Shown here: in pieces, positions 25,197 through 31,948 of the stretch
How positions within the stretch are numbered: the stretch's first letter is position 1
How the letters are laid out: each line of letters begins with the position of its first letter
Origin: Lactobacillus hamsteri DSM 5661 = JCM 6256
GTDB lineage: Bacteria; Bacillota; Bacilli; Lactobacillales; Lactobacillaceae
Assembly: GCF_000615445.1 (NCBI RefSeq)
Contig: NZ_BALY01000018.1
Span: 1 to 37,297, forward strand
Direction of reading: 5' to 3'
DNA length: 37,297 bases
Notes under the pieces: generated by a model
What the model saw: the letters and a program-made list of their open reading frames with translations, nothing else
Told to the model about the DNA's origin: nothing
Database searches by the model: none
Translations under genes and position numbers: made by a program

Positions 25197-25330
25197 AAGA
25201 GAGGTCATAACAATGTCATTAAGTTAAGACATTAACAAGTAAAAGTCACTTTTAGAGATCGAATTATTTGGATTCGATCTCTTTTTCTACGTAAAGTCAA
25301 GTACCATAAGTTATTTGACTTTTATTTTTG
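25197..25330 (+). repeat. Three-hairpin repeat element, copy 1
   Basis: A conserved 5' block at 25210-25238 (contains AATGTCATTAAGTTAAGACA, with AATGTC/GACATT able to pair) is followed by an 11-bp hairpin (AGAGATCGAAT 25254-25264 with ATTCGATCTCT 25272-25282) plus T-run, then a second hairpin (AAAGTCAA 25293-25300 with TTGACTTT 25315-25322) plus T-run. Copy 2 is at 26368. The 5' block contains ATG-TCA-TTA-AGT-TAA eight bases after GAGAGG, a four-codon reading frame. The first arm sequences differ between copies but stay complementary. It may act as terminator of the preceding gene. Confidence 0.65.
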
Positions 25331-25432
25331 ATTAGATTCTTTAACTTTCAAATTGAAAAATCATTCAAGTGTTAAAATCTAAATTTGGCCATATACAATA
25401 GAAACTAAATTAGACATGAATGGAGAAAATAA

Positions 25433-25948
25433 ATATTAATCTACGTTAGAAAAGCTATTAAAAATGATCTTGATCAGATCATGCCGATCATTGCTGATGC
25501 CAAAAAATTCTTGAAAGAAACAGGTAGTCCCCAATGGCAAAGTGATTATCCAAATATTGAAACGATCGCTGCTGGTATTGCGGCAGAAGTAGGTTATGAT
25601 TTATGCGTTGATCACCAGGTGGCAGGTTATGCAGCTGCCATTGCTGGAATTGAACCGACTTATCAAGTGATCGATGGTGCGTGGACAAATGAGCAAGATC
25701 CTTATATGACGATTCACCGTATGGCTTTGAGTAGTCATTATCGCGGGCTGCACTTAGCTAACTTTTTCTTCTCCAATATGATTTCACTTCAAGCGGCTAA
25801 CGGCATTCATAATTTTAGAATTGATACTTTTAAAAAGAATGCCGTCATGCAACACTTAGCCATCAGTAATGGTTTTGTCGAACGCGGAACGATTCAAGTC
25901 GATGATCCAATCGATCCATCCCGGATTGCATATGAATTAAATCTTTAA
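25433..25948 (+). CDS. GNAT acetyltransferase-like protein, probably degenerate
   Basis: The frame is a close paralogue of the GNAT at 35480: KNDLDQIMPIIADAKKFLK aligns with QDDISKIMLIVEEAKDFLK. Homology begins at codon ATA 25433, six bases after a GGAGAA that would suit a start there, but neither ATA nor the following TTA/ATC is a normal start; the first ATG, at 25481, is 16 codons in and has no binding site. The acetyl-CoA loop QGQGLA of the paralogue is RGLHLA here, losing a key glycine. Other parts (GYAAAIAGIEPTY, NGIHNFRIDT, AISNGF) are kept. Probably a decaying gene; if translated from 25481 it has 155 residues. Confidence 0.65.
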   Translation: MLIYVRKAIKNDLDQIMPIIADAKKFLKETGSPQWQSDYPNIETIAAGIAAEVGYDLCVDHQVAGYAAAIAGIEPTYQVIDGAWTNEQDPYMTIHRMALSSHYRGLHLANFFFSNMISLQAANGIHNFRIDTFKKNAVMQHLAISNGFVERGTIQVDDPIDPSRIAYELNL

Positions 25949-25950
25949 TG

Positions 25951-25977
25951 AAAAGGCTTACTATAAAGCCTTTTTTC
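25951..25977 (+). terminator. Terminator after the 25.4 kb GNAT
   Basis: AAAAGGCTT (25951-25959) pairs with AAGCCTTTT (25966-25974) and runs into T. Confidence 0.8.
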
Positions 25978-26051
25978 TTTTGTTTCATTCGTCTTTCATG
26001 CTATACTTATAAAAACATGACACAATGTCACTGATTGAGAAAGGATACAGT

Positions 26052-26357
26052 ATGATAGATAGTACAAAGTTTCGTCCAGGTACAATTGTTAAAACTCACT
26101 TTTCTAGGAAAAGATATTTAGTAATTTCAACACCTGTAGTGGTGAGAGCCATTCAGGTATTGATCAAGGCTGTACCAATTGCGGAAAAGATTGATAGTGA
26201 CGCATGTAAAACTGGTCATCACTTATTGATGCCAAGCAATGCTAAAACTAAAGGAACAATCTGTCTTCACATGCAGGATACCCTTAACTGCGATCAACTG
26301 GAATTTGTTGAGCGATTGAACGATAGCTTAGCAGATTACGTTGTCCAAAACACGTAA
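26052..26357 (+). CDS. PemK/MazF-like toxin-fold protein without visible antitoxin
   Basis: 101 residues from the ATG at 26052, preceded by GAAAGGA; a longer frame from 26025 (MSLIEKGYS) would overlap the binding site. The pattern FRPGTIVKTHFSRKRYLVIS, then IQVLIKAVPIAE, then KGTICLHMQDTLNCDQLEFVERL follows the MazF/PemK barrel (start G-x-IV, R-x-YLVIS strand, late P-x-x-x-KGxxxL-Q strand). MazF proteins are RNA endoribonucleases normally paired with a small antitoxin; none is encoded in the 100 bases upstream or immediately downstream. TATACT at 26002-26007 is a likely -10. The assignment is by pattern only; it could be an inactive barrel. Confidence 0.55.
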   Translation: MIDSTKFRPGTIVKTHFSRKRYLVISTPVVVRAIQVLIKAVPIAEKIDSDACKTGHHLLMPSNAKTKGTICLHMQDTLNCDQLEFVERLNDSLADYVVQNT

Positions 26358-26367
26358 ATAAGCAAAA

Positions 26368-26507
26368 AGAGGAAAAGCCTGATCACAATGTCATTAAGTT
26401 AAGACATTGACAAATTCAGTTGCTTTTATAGAACTCAAATCTTGATTGATTTGAGTTCTTTTTTCTACATAGAGTCAAGCACAATAAGGTGTTTGGCTTT
26501 ATTTTTT
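26368..26507 (+). repeat. Three-hairpin repeat element, copy 2
   Basis: The same architecture as copy 1: 5' block at 26385-26413 nearly identical (one A/G change), a 12-bp hairpin (AGAACTCAAATC 26430-26441 with GATTTGAGTTCT 26448-26459) with T-run, a conserved TTTTCTACRTA link, and a second hairpin (AGTCAAGCAC 26473-26482 with GTGTTTGGCT 26489-26498, two G.U) plus seven T. It follows the MazF-like gene and can terminate it. Confidence 0.65.
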
Positions 26508-26647
26508 TGCCCACTTTTATAAAACTATAGTTTCATCTTAGCATAAGTAGAAAAAATTTTATGATTAATAAAAGTGCGACACTAAAAACCTTGAATTTAA
26601 AAATAGAAAATGGTAGGGCAACTAAATATTCACAAAATAGATAAACT
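26508..26647. other. AT-rich intergenic stretch without a recognisable gene
   Basis: Between repeat copy 2 and the treB terminator I see no reading frame with start and binding site on either strand. The segment around AAAGTGCGACACTAAAAACC resembles the ends of some lactobacillus IS30-type elements, but no transposase remnant or partner repeat supports this. Confidence 0.4.
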
Positions 26648-26680
26648 AAAAGGTCTAGAGTAATTGCTCTAGACCCTTTT
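26648..26680 (-). terminator. Terminator of treB
   Basis: GGTCTAGAG (26652-26660) pairs perfectly with CTCTAGACC (26667-26675); on the minus strand a CTTTTAG tract follows. It also has T on the plus side. Confidence 0.8.
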
Positions 26681-26696
26681 TAATATTTAAATTATT

Positions 26697-27545
26697 TTAC
26701 TTAGTACCTGGGCGTTGTTTCTTAGCAACTTTTTTGCCCATAGTCATATTGTCATTGTAGCCCCATACCCAAGTTGCGATGAAGGCAACAACAATTGAAA
26801 CAGCACTGGCAATGAGGAAGGCGTAGAAACTGTTTAAATCAGTTGGATTCTTAGGATTGAAGAAACTTGAGAATCCGATTAAGCCACCTGTGAAGCCGAA
26901 CATTGTTCCGTGCATAAGGCCTGTTACAAGACCACCAAATGCTGAACCGATACAACCTGAAGCAAAGACCTTCTTGTATCTTAAGTTAATACCGTAAATA
27001 GCAGGCTCAGTAACACCGCAGAATGCTGAAATTGCAGCTGCGATACCTAATTCTTTCATGTCAGCTTTCTTTGATTTAACGGCAACAGCCAATACAGCTG
27101 CACCTTGAGCAACCATTGTTGAGCAAATAATTGCGTTCAATGCACTTTGACCTGTTCCGGCAATTTGTTGAGCGACCAAAGGAACCACTCCCCAATGAAG
27201 ACCGAAGATAACCAATAATTGGTAGAAAGCACCAATGATAAGACCACCAACCCAGCCAGAAGCTGATACTAACCAGTTAATGAAGACAGCAATTCCGTTA
27301 GCTGCGCCTTGAATAACTGGACCTGTAATTACCAAAGTAATTGTTGAAACAACTAAAATCGTAATTAATGGAACGAAAATCATTTGCAAGTAACTTGGTA
27401 AAACCTTCTTAAGCCATTGCTCACATTTAGCGGCAAGCCATGCGGCTAAGATCATTGGGAAGATTGAATAGCTGTAGTTTAGGAATTGGAAATTCCAAGA
27501 ACCTAGGCTAAACATTGTCTTGAATCCTTGTCCCCAAGTAATCAT
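26697..27545 (-). CDS. treB: PTS trehalose transporter EIIC, C-terminal fragment
   Basis: 282 residues with the second half of a glucose/sucrose-class EIIC: multiple membrane helices, IFGLHWGVVPLV (substrate-region loop) and GVTEPAIYGINLRYKK, the conserved GxxEPxxYG signature. It begins MITWGQGF, which normally continues an EIIC sequence without break, and it has no ribosome binding site. It overlaps the upstream fragment by 38 bases in another frame. Joined to 27508-28632 it gives a normal-length trehalose EII of about 650 residues. As written, the permease is split in mid-EIIC, so transport should fail unless the indel is an artefact or is bypassed. Confidence 0.8.
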   Translation of the reverse strand: MITWGQGFKTMFSLGSWNFQFLNYSYSIFPMILAAWLAAKCEQWLKKVLPSYLQMIFVPLITILVVSTITLVITGPVIQGAANGIAVFINWLVSASGWVGGLIIGAFYQLLVIFGLHWGVVPLVAQQIAGTGQSALNAIICSTMVAQGAAVLAVAVKSKKADMKELGIAAAISAFCGVTEPAIYGINLRYKKVFASGCIGSAFGGLVTGLMHGTMFGFTGGLIGFSSFFNPKNPTDLNSFYAFLIASAVSIVVAFIATWVWGYNDNMTMGKKVAKKQRPGTK

Positions 27546-28632
27546 TTGAGTAGGTAAGGAAGCCCCCGATTACAGCTGCGATAATTGGATCGCTATTTAA
27601 CCGTTTAGCAGCACTAAATCCAACAATTACAGGAAGGAAGAAGAATGCTGAATCAGCCATTGCACTAACAGTGATATAAATAGGACTTTTTACATTAAGC
27701 AAAGCACCTAGTTGAGGCAAAGTTAATAATGCCAAAAGACCTTTGATAATACCTGAAGCAGCAATTACACCAATGACTGGACTCATTGACCCGGTAATAA
27801 AACCAATCAAATTACCAAATGCTTTAGAAATTGGATTGCGATTATCATTTTCATTATTAGTTGGTTGAGGCGCATCACTATCTCTTAATTCTGGCAATTG
27901 CTTCATTACAGCATCAAATACGTTAGTAACTTCATTGCCGATAACAACTTGATATTGACCGCCAGCATGCATAACATCTAAGATTCCACGCTGATTCTTA
28001 AGAATATCGTCGTTGGCCTTGCTTTCATCCTTTAGATAGAAGCGAAGACGAGTAATACAGTGAACTAAATTATTGATATTTTCTTTGCCACCAACATTTT
28101 TAATAATAAATGTTGCAAGTTCATCATATGAAAGTTTCTTACTTGGATCAGCTTCTTCAGCTGTCTTTAAATAAGCGTGAGCAACAACATCACCAGTTTT
28201 TGCTGGGCCTTCGCTAACATCTAATCCATCAATTTTATCATTAGAGTTAGTAATTAAAACCATGATTGTTGTATCAAGATTTTTACTTTTAATAAAATCA
28301 AGATCCATAGTAGCAATGTCTTGACCAGCTTCAACATATGAATCGTTCTTTACTAAAACTTCGAACGGTTCACCCTTAAGGCCAACGGTGTCGACACCCA
28401 TGTGAACTAAAACTTCAAGTCCTTCGTCAGTGGTAATTCCAATTGCATGTTTTGTTTCGGCAATCATTGAAATTTTACCGCTAACTGGAGCAACAACTTC
28501 ACCATCGGAAGGGGTAAGACCAAAGCCTTGACCCATAGTTCCTTTACTAAAAATTGGATCACTTGTCTTGCTCAAGGCAATAACTTCGCCATTTGCAGGA
28601 GCAAGAACTGAAATTTCGTTTTTCTCTGTCAT
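27508..28632 (-). CDS. treB: PTS trehalose EIIA-EIIB-EIIC, N-terminal fragment
   Basis: 374 residues. An unusual N-terminal EIIA(Glc) domain has GFGLTPSDGEVVAPVSGKI and the active-site His in VLVHMGVDTVGLKG. A linker is followed by an EIIB domain (NNLVHCITRLRFYLKD, Cys phosphorylation site) and the first EIIC helices (MSPVIGVIAASGIIKGLLALL, SAFFFLPVIVGFSAAKRL). It ends DYLGTRIQDNV after leaving the conserved frame at GGFLTYSN. Domain order A-B-C differs from B. subtilis TreP (B-C only). It is divergent from treR-treC, with a TreR-type operator and cre upstream. Confidence 0.85.
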   Translation of the reverse strand: MTEKNEISVLAPANGEVIALSKTSDPIFSKGTMGQGFGLTPSDGEVVAPVSGKISMIAETKHAIGITTDEGLEVLVHMGVDTVGLKGEPFEVLVKNDSYVEAGQDIATMDLDFIKSKNLDTTIMVLITNSNDKIDGLDVSEGPAKTGDVVAHAYLKTAEEADPSKKLSYDELATFIIKNVGGKENINNLVHCITRLRFYLKDESKANDDILKNQRGILDVMHAGGQYQVVIGNEVTNVFDAVMKQLPELRDSDAPQPTNNENDNRNPISKAFGNLIGFITGSMSPVIGVIAASGIIKGLLALLTLPQLGALLNVKSPIYITVSAMADSAFFFLPVIVGFSAAKRLNSDPIIAAVIGGFLTYSNDYLGTRIQDNV

Positions 28633-28645
28633 AGCTTTTTCTCCT

Positions 28646-28659
28646 ATAAAGCGTTTTCA
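28646..28659 (-). promoter_or_regulatory. cre-like site upstream of treB
   Basis: Minus-strand TGAAAACGCTTTAT matches the cre core at 12 of 14 positions and lies between the promoter and the AGGAG of treB, suggesting CcpA repression. Confidence 0.5.
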
Positions 28660-28674
28660 TTCGATTCACCAATT

Positions 28675-28703
28675 ATATTAAACTTGTCTATACATGTTGT
28701 CAA
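28675..28703 (-). promoter_or_regulatory. treB promoter with TreR operator
   Basis: Minus strand: TTGACA (28703-28698), 17-base spacer, TAATAT (28680-28675). The near-palindrome TTGTCTATACAT (28684-28695) occupies the spacer and matches the operator before treR. Confidence 0.7.
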
Positions 28704-28757
28704 TATATTTTTTGAAAAAGGTTACATTCGCTATAAAATAATAATTTAAATTTTCTC

Positions 28758-28787
28758 TTTACTTGTCTAGACAAATATGAATATAAT
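28758..28787 (+). promoter_or_regulatory. treRC promoter with palindromic TreR operator
   Basis: The perfect 12-bp palindrome TTGTCTAGACAA (28763-28774) lies between a weak -35 (TTTACT 28758-28763) and TATAAT (28782-28787). It resembles known TreR operators (TTGTATATACAA type in B. subtilis) and pairs with the operator at 28684 for joint control of treB and treRC. Confidence 0.75.
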
Positions 28788-28815
28788 AAAGTCGTGTTAA
28801 GAAAGGAAAGATATT

Positions 28816-29541
28816 ATGGCTGAATCAAAGTCCGATATTATCGCTCAAGATATAGCAGCGAAAATTCAACATCATCAATTTAAAGCAGGCGAATTCCTTC
28901 CAAGTGAGAGTCAATTAACTACTTTATATGGTTCCTCGCGTGAGACTGTACGAAAGGCTTTGAATCAATTGACAGCATTAGGTTTAATTCAAAAGATTAG
29001 AGGAAAAGGATCTATAGTATTAAATTTAGAAAAATATTCTTTTCCTATTTCAGGAATTTCTAGTTTCGCTGAATTAAATAAGTCGCTTGGGATGCATGCC
29101 CAAACTAAGGTGATAACCTTAAAGAAAATGGCAGATATGCCAGAACTTTTTAAAGAAAAATTCCCTGAACAAAAAAAGCAAGCTGGATTCTATCTTGAAA
29201 GATTGCGAATGGTTAATGATGAGCCAGCCGTGCTTGATTGTGACTATTTATTTACTCCGCCAATTAATGATTTGCCAAAGGAAGCTGCAGAAAGATCTAT
29301 CTATGATTACATTGAAAATGAATTGAAATTAGATATTTCATACGCCACTAAGGTAATTACGGTGGAAAAGATTAATAATGATTTTCAAAAATTGCTTCAG
29401 CTTGATGATAGTTTAGCTGTATTAGTTGCTAGTCATAATTTCTTAAGTGATACGACTTTATTTCAGTTAACTTTGTCTTTCCATAATCCACAAAAATTTA
29501 AGTTTACTGATTTTGCTAGAAGACAAAAGATTAAGTTATAG
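28816..29541 (+). CDS. treR: GntR/HutC-family trehalose operon repressor
   Basis: The protein has 241 residues. The N-terminal GntR winged helix is IAQDIAAKIQHHQFKAGEFLPSESQLTTLYGSSRETVRKALNQL (about residues 9-52), followed by a UTRA effector domain (GFYLERLRMVNDEPAVLDCDYLF). Length and context match TreR, which binds trehalose 6-phosphate. AAAGGAAA precedes the ATG. It is followed 12 bases later by treC and diverges from treB, with two TreR-type operators in the gap. Confidence 0.92.
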   Translation: MAESKSDIIAQDIAAKIQHHQFKAGEFLPSESQLTTLYGSSRETVRKALNQLTALGLIQKIRGKGSIVLNLEKYSFPISGISSFAELNKSLGMHAQTKVITLKKMADMPELFKEKFPEQKKQAGFYLERLRMVNDEPAVLDCDYLFTPPINDLPKEAAERSIYDYIENELKLDISYATKVITVEKINNDFQKLLQLDDSLAVLVASHNFLSDTTLFQLTLSFHNPQKFKFTDFARRQKIKL

Positions 29542-29553
29542 GAGAAAAAAACG

Positions 29554-31215
29554 ATGACAGATTTAGGCAAGAAAGTTATCTACCAAATTTATCCAAAGTC
29601 TTTTTATGATTCAAATGGTGACGGAATCGGTGATATTCCTGGTATTATTCAAAAGATTGATTATATCAAGAAACTTAATGTTGATATGATTTGGTTCAAT
29701 CCATTTTTTGTATCACCACAAAGAGACAATGGTTATGATATTGCCAATTATTACGAAATAGACCCTCGTTTTGGCACAATGGACGACTTTGAAGAACTTG
29801 TTAAAAAACTTAAAGAAATTCATGTTGGCGTAATGCTGGATATGGTTTTAAATCACTGTTCAACTGATAATGAATGGTTCCAAAAGGCTTTAGCCGGCGA
29901 TGAAAAATACCGTAAATTTTTCTACTTAAGAAAGGCTAAAGCAGACGGCAGTTTACCTAACAATTGGCAAAGCAAGTTTGGTGGTCCGGCTTGGGCAAAA
30001 TTTGGTGATACTGATTATTATTACTTGCACCTTTATGATCCTTCTCAAGCCGATCTTGATTGGCATAACCCTGAAGTTAGAAAAGAATTATTTAAAGTAA
30101 TTAATTTCTGGCGTTCAAAAGGCGTACAAGGCTTCAGATTTGATGTAATCAATGTAACTGGTAAATCCGAAAAGTTGGTTGATTCGACGGACCCAATTGA
30201 AGAAAAGAAACTTTATACGGATACGCCAGTTGTTCATGAATATTTGAAAGAAATGAATGCTGCAAGTTTTGGTCAAGATCCAGATAGCGTAACGGTTGGT
30301 GAAATGTCATCAACAACTATTCCTAATTCAATTGAATATTCTAAGCCAAGTGAACATGAATTATCGATGGTCTTTACTTTCCATCATTTAAAAGTGGATT
30401 ATAAGAATGGTGAAAAATGGTCAAAGATGCCATTTGATTTTATGAAGTTAAAGCAGCTTTTCACTGAATGGCAAGAAAAAATGGATCAAGGTGGTGGTTG
30501 GAATGCCTTGTTCTGGAATAACCATGATCAACCTTGGGCTTTAACTCGTTTTGGTAATACTGGCAAATATCGTGAAAAATCAGCTGAAATGCTCGCTACT
30601 GCAACCCACTTTATGCGGGGAACACCATATATTTACATGGGTGAAGAACTGGGAATGATTGATCCCAATTATGCTTCAATGGATAATTATATTGATGTTG
30701 AAGCTAAAAATGCCTTTAATGAATTGATGGAAAAAGGCATGAGTGATGATGAAGCCTTTGATATTGTTAAGACAAAAGCTAGAGATAATTCTCGTGTGCC
30801 AATGCATTGGGATGATACTGAATATGCTGGCTTCAGTACGGTTAAGCCATGGCTAATGCCAATGGATCAAGATCGCATTAATGTAAAAGATGAACTTGAT
30901 CATGGTGAAATTTTTAATTACTATCAAAAGTTAATTAAGTTGCGTAAGAGTGAAGCATTAATTTCTGACGGTCATATTAAGATGTTCTTGAAAGATGATC
31001 CGCAAATTTTTGCTTATGAACGCTTCTTAGAAGATAGTGATGAAAAATTGCTCGTCTTTACTAATTTCTATGGTAAAGAACATGAGGCTGAACTTCCAAA
31101 AGAATATCAGGGTAAGAAGTATCAGGTTTTGCTAAGCAACTATGAGCAAGATAGTGATACTTTAAACGAGAAAATTAGTTTGAGACCTTATGAAGCTTTA
31201 GCAATTAAAATATAA
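29554..31215 (+). CDS. treC: Trehalose-6-phosphate hydrolase (GH13)
   Basis: A 553-residue cytoplasmic GH13 enzyme cleaving trehalose 6-phosphate to glucose and glucose 6-phosphate. Motifs are DMVLNHCST, nucleophile Asp in GFRFDVINVTGK, acid/base Glu in TVGEMSST and transition-state Asp in WNNHDQPW. FDVINVTGK and NNHDQPW are typical of TreC/TreA and differ from the oligo-1,6-glucosidase at 20962 (MDVIELIGK, ENHDIPR). AGGAG precedes the ATG. It is the last gene of treR-treC, ended by a bidirectional terminator. Confidence 0.94.
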   Translation: MTDLGKKVIYQIYPKSFYDSNGDGIGDIPGIIQKIDYIKKLNVDMIWFNPFFVSPQRDNGYDIANYYEIDPRFGTMDDFEELVKKLKEIHVGVMLDMVLNHCSTDNEWFQKALAGDEKYRKFFYLRKAKADGSLPNNWQSKFGGPAWAKFGDTDYYYLHLYDPSQADLDWHNPEVRKELFKVINFWRSKGVQGFRFDVINVTGKSEKLVDSTDPIEEKKLYTDTPVVHEYLKEMNAASFGQDPDSVTVGEMSSTTIPNSIEYSKPSEHELSMVFTFHHLKVDYKNGEKWSKMPFDFMKLKQLFTEWQEKMDQGGGWNALFWNNHDQPWALTRFGNTGKYREKSAEMLATATHFMRGTPYIYMGEELGMIDPNYASMDNYIDVEAKNAFNELMEKGMSDDEAFDIVKTKARDNSRVPMHWDDTEYAGFSTVKPWLMPMDQDRINVKDELDHGEIFNYYQKLIKLRKSEALISDGHIKMFLKDDPQIFAYERFLEDSDEKLLVFTNFYGKEHEAELPKEYQGKKYQVLLSNYEQDSDTLNEKISLRPYEALAIKI

Positions 31216-31218
31216 CAA

Positions 31219-31252
31219 AAAAAGCAGTTGTTCGTTAAAACAACTGCTTTTT
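31219..31252 (+). terminator. Bidirectional terminator between treC and the DHFR-like gene
   Basis: AAAAAGCAGTTGTT pairs perfectly with AACAACTGCTTTTT around CGTTAA, with A/T runs on both sides. Confidence 0.9.
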
Positions 31253-31253
31253 C

Positions 31254-31784
31254 CTATCTGCGTTCATAAACTACTTCAACAATTCCATTGTAATTTTTAG
31301 TGGAAATTAAAGTTAATTTTTTCTCTTCTGGTAATTTGTCAAAAAGCTTAATTCCATCCCCTAAAAGAGTAGGAATGATAGAAATATAGTATTTATCAAT
31401 AACATTAGCTTTCAAAAGTTGATTAATAAGATTGGCTCCGCCACAAATCCAAATATTTTTCCCATCTTTATTTTTTAATTTATTTAATAATGCTATAGGA
31501 TCTTGACTAGTGAAAGTAATATTTTTAGAAGATTTTTTGGTGTGATGTGTAAATACATAAGAATAAAGATCACCGTAAGGCCAGTTGTTTGGTGCAAGTT
31601 CAGTAATAATTTGATGATAGGTATTCCATCCCATGAGAACAGTATCAATATTTTTTATAAATTCGGAATAAGTATCGGCATTTTCACTATCTTTACTTTG
31701 TCCGTTAAGCCAATCGACGTTTCCATTTTCATCTGCAATATAACCATCTAAGCTCATTGCGATGAATAAAATTGTTTTTCTCAT
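31254..31784 (-). CDS. Dihydrofolate reductase-family (RibD C-terminal-like) protein
   Basis: A 176-residue NADPH-binding reductase of the YyaP/YwjB type. It shows MRKTILFIAMSLDGYIADENGNVDWL at the N-terminus, DTVLMGWNTYHQI in the second motif and WICGGANLINQLL for the cofactor glycine loop. It differs from FolA in the SLDGYIA start and the IIPTLLGDGIKLF segment. AAAGGT precedes the ATG. Single gene. The substrate of this family is mostly unknown. Confidence 0.88.
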   Translation of the reverse strand: MRKTILFIAMSLDGYIADENGNVDWLNGQSKDSENADTYSEFIKNIDTVLMGWNTYHQIITELAPNNWPYGDLYSYVFTHHTKKSSKNITFTSQDPIALLNKLKNKDGKNIWICGGANLINQLLKANVIDKYYISIIPTLLGDGIKLFDKLPEEKKLTLISTKNYNGIVEVVYERR

Positions 31785-31883
31785 TATAATAAATACCTTT
31801 CATTAATTAGAATTTGAATAATAATATTATAGCTTTTGGTTATAGTTAAGTCTCAAGTTTAAATATTTATAATTTTTAAAAAA

Positions 31884-31912
31884 TTGATTTACAATAAGTA
31901 AGTACGTAAAAT
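31884..31912 (+). promoter_or_regulatory. Promoter of the DXS-like gene
   Basis: TTGATT (31884-31889), 17 bases, TAAAAT (31907-31912), ending 36 bases before the chosen ATG. Confidence 0.5.
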
Positions 31913-31948
31913 CGATAAATAAAAATTATGAATTGGAAGGAGCTTCTT

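Noticed and set aside
25197-26507. CRISPR array or IS element formed by the two repeats
   Set aside because: Only two copies about 1.2 kb apart, in direct orientation, with genes between them and no cas or transposase gene; repeat length and structure do not fit CRISPR.
26560-26590. IS30-type end (AAAGTGCGACACT)
   Set aside because: There is a weak resemblance only; no matching inverted end, target duplication or transposase fragment is visible in the window.
27490-27560. Programmed ribosomal frameshifting in treB
   Set aside because: There is no slippery heptamer or obvious downstream pseudoknot at the overlap (TACTCAAATGATTACTTGGGG region), so an indel mutation or sequence error is simpler.
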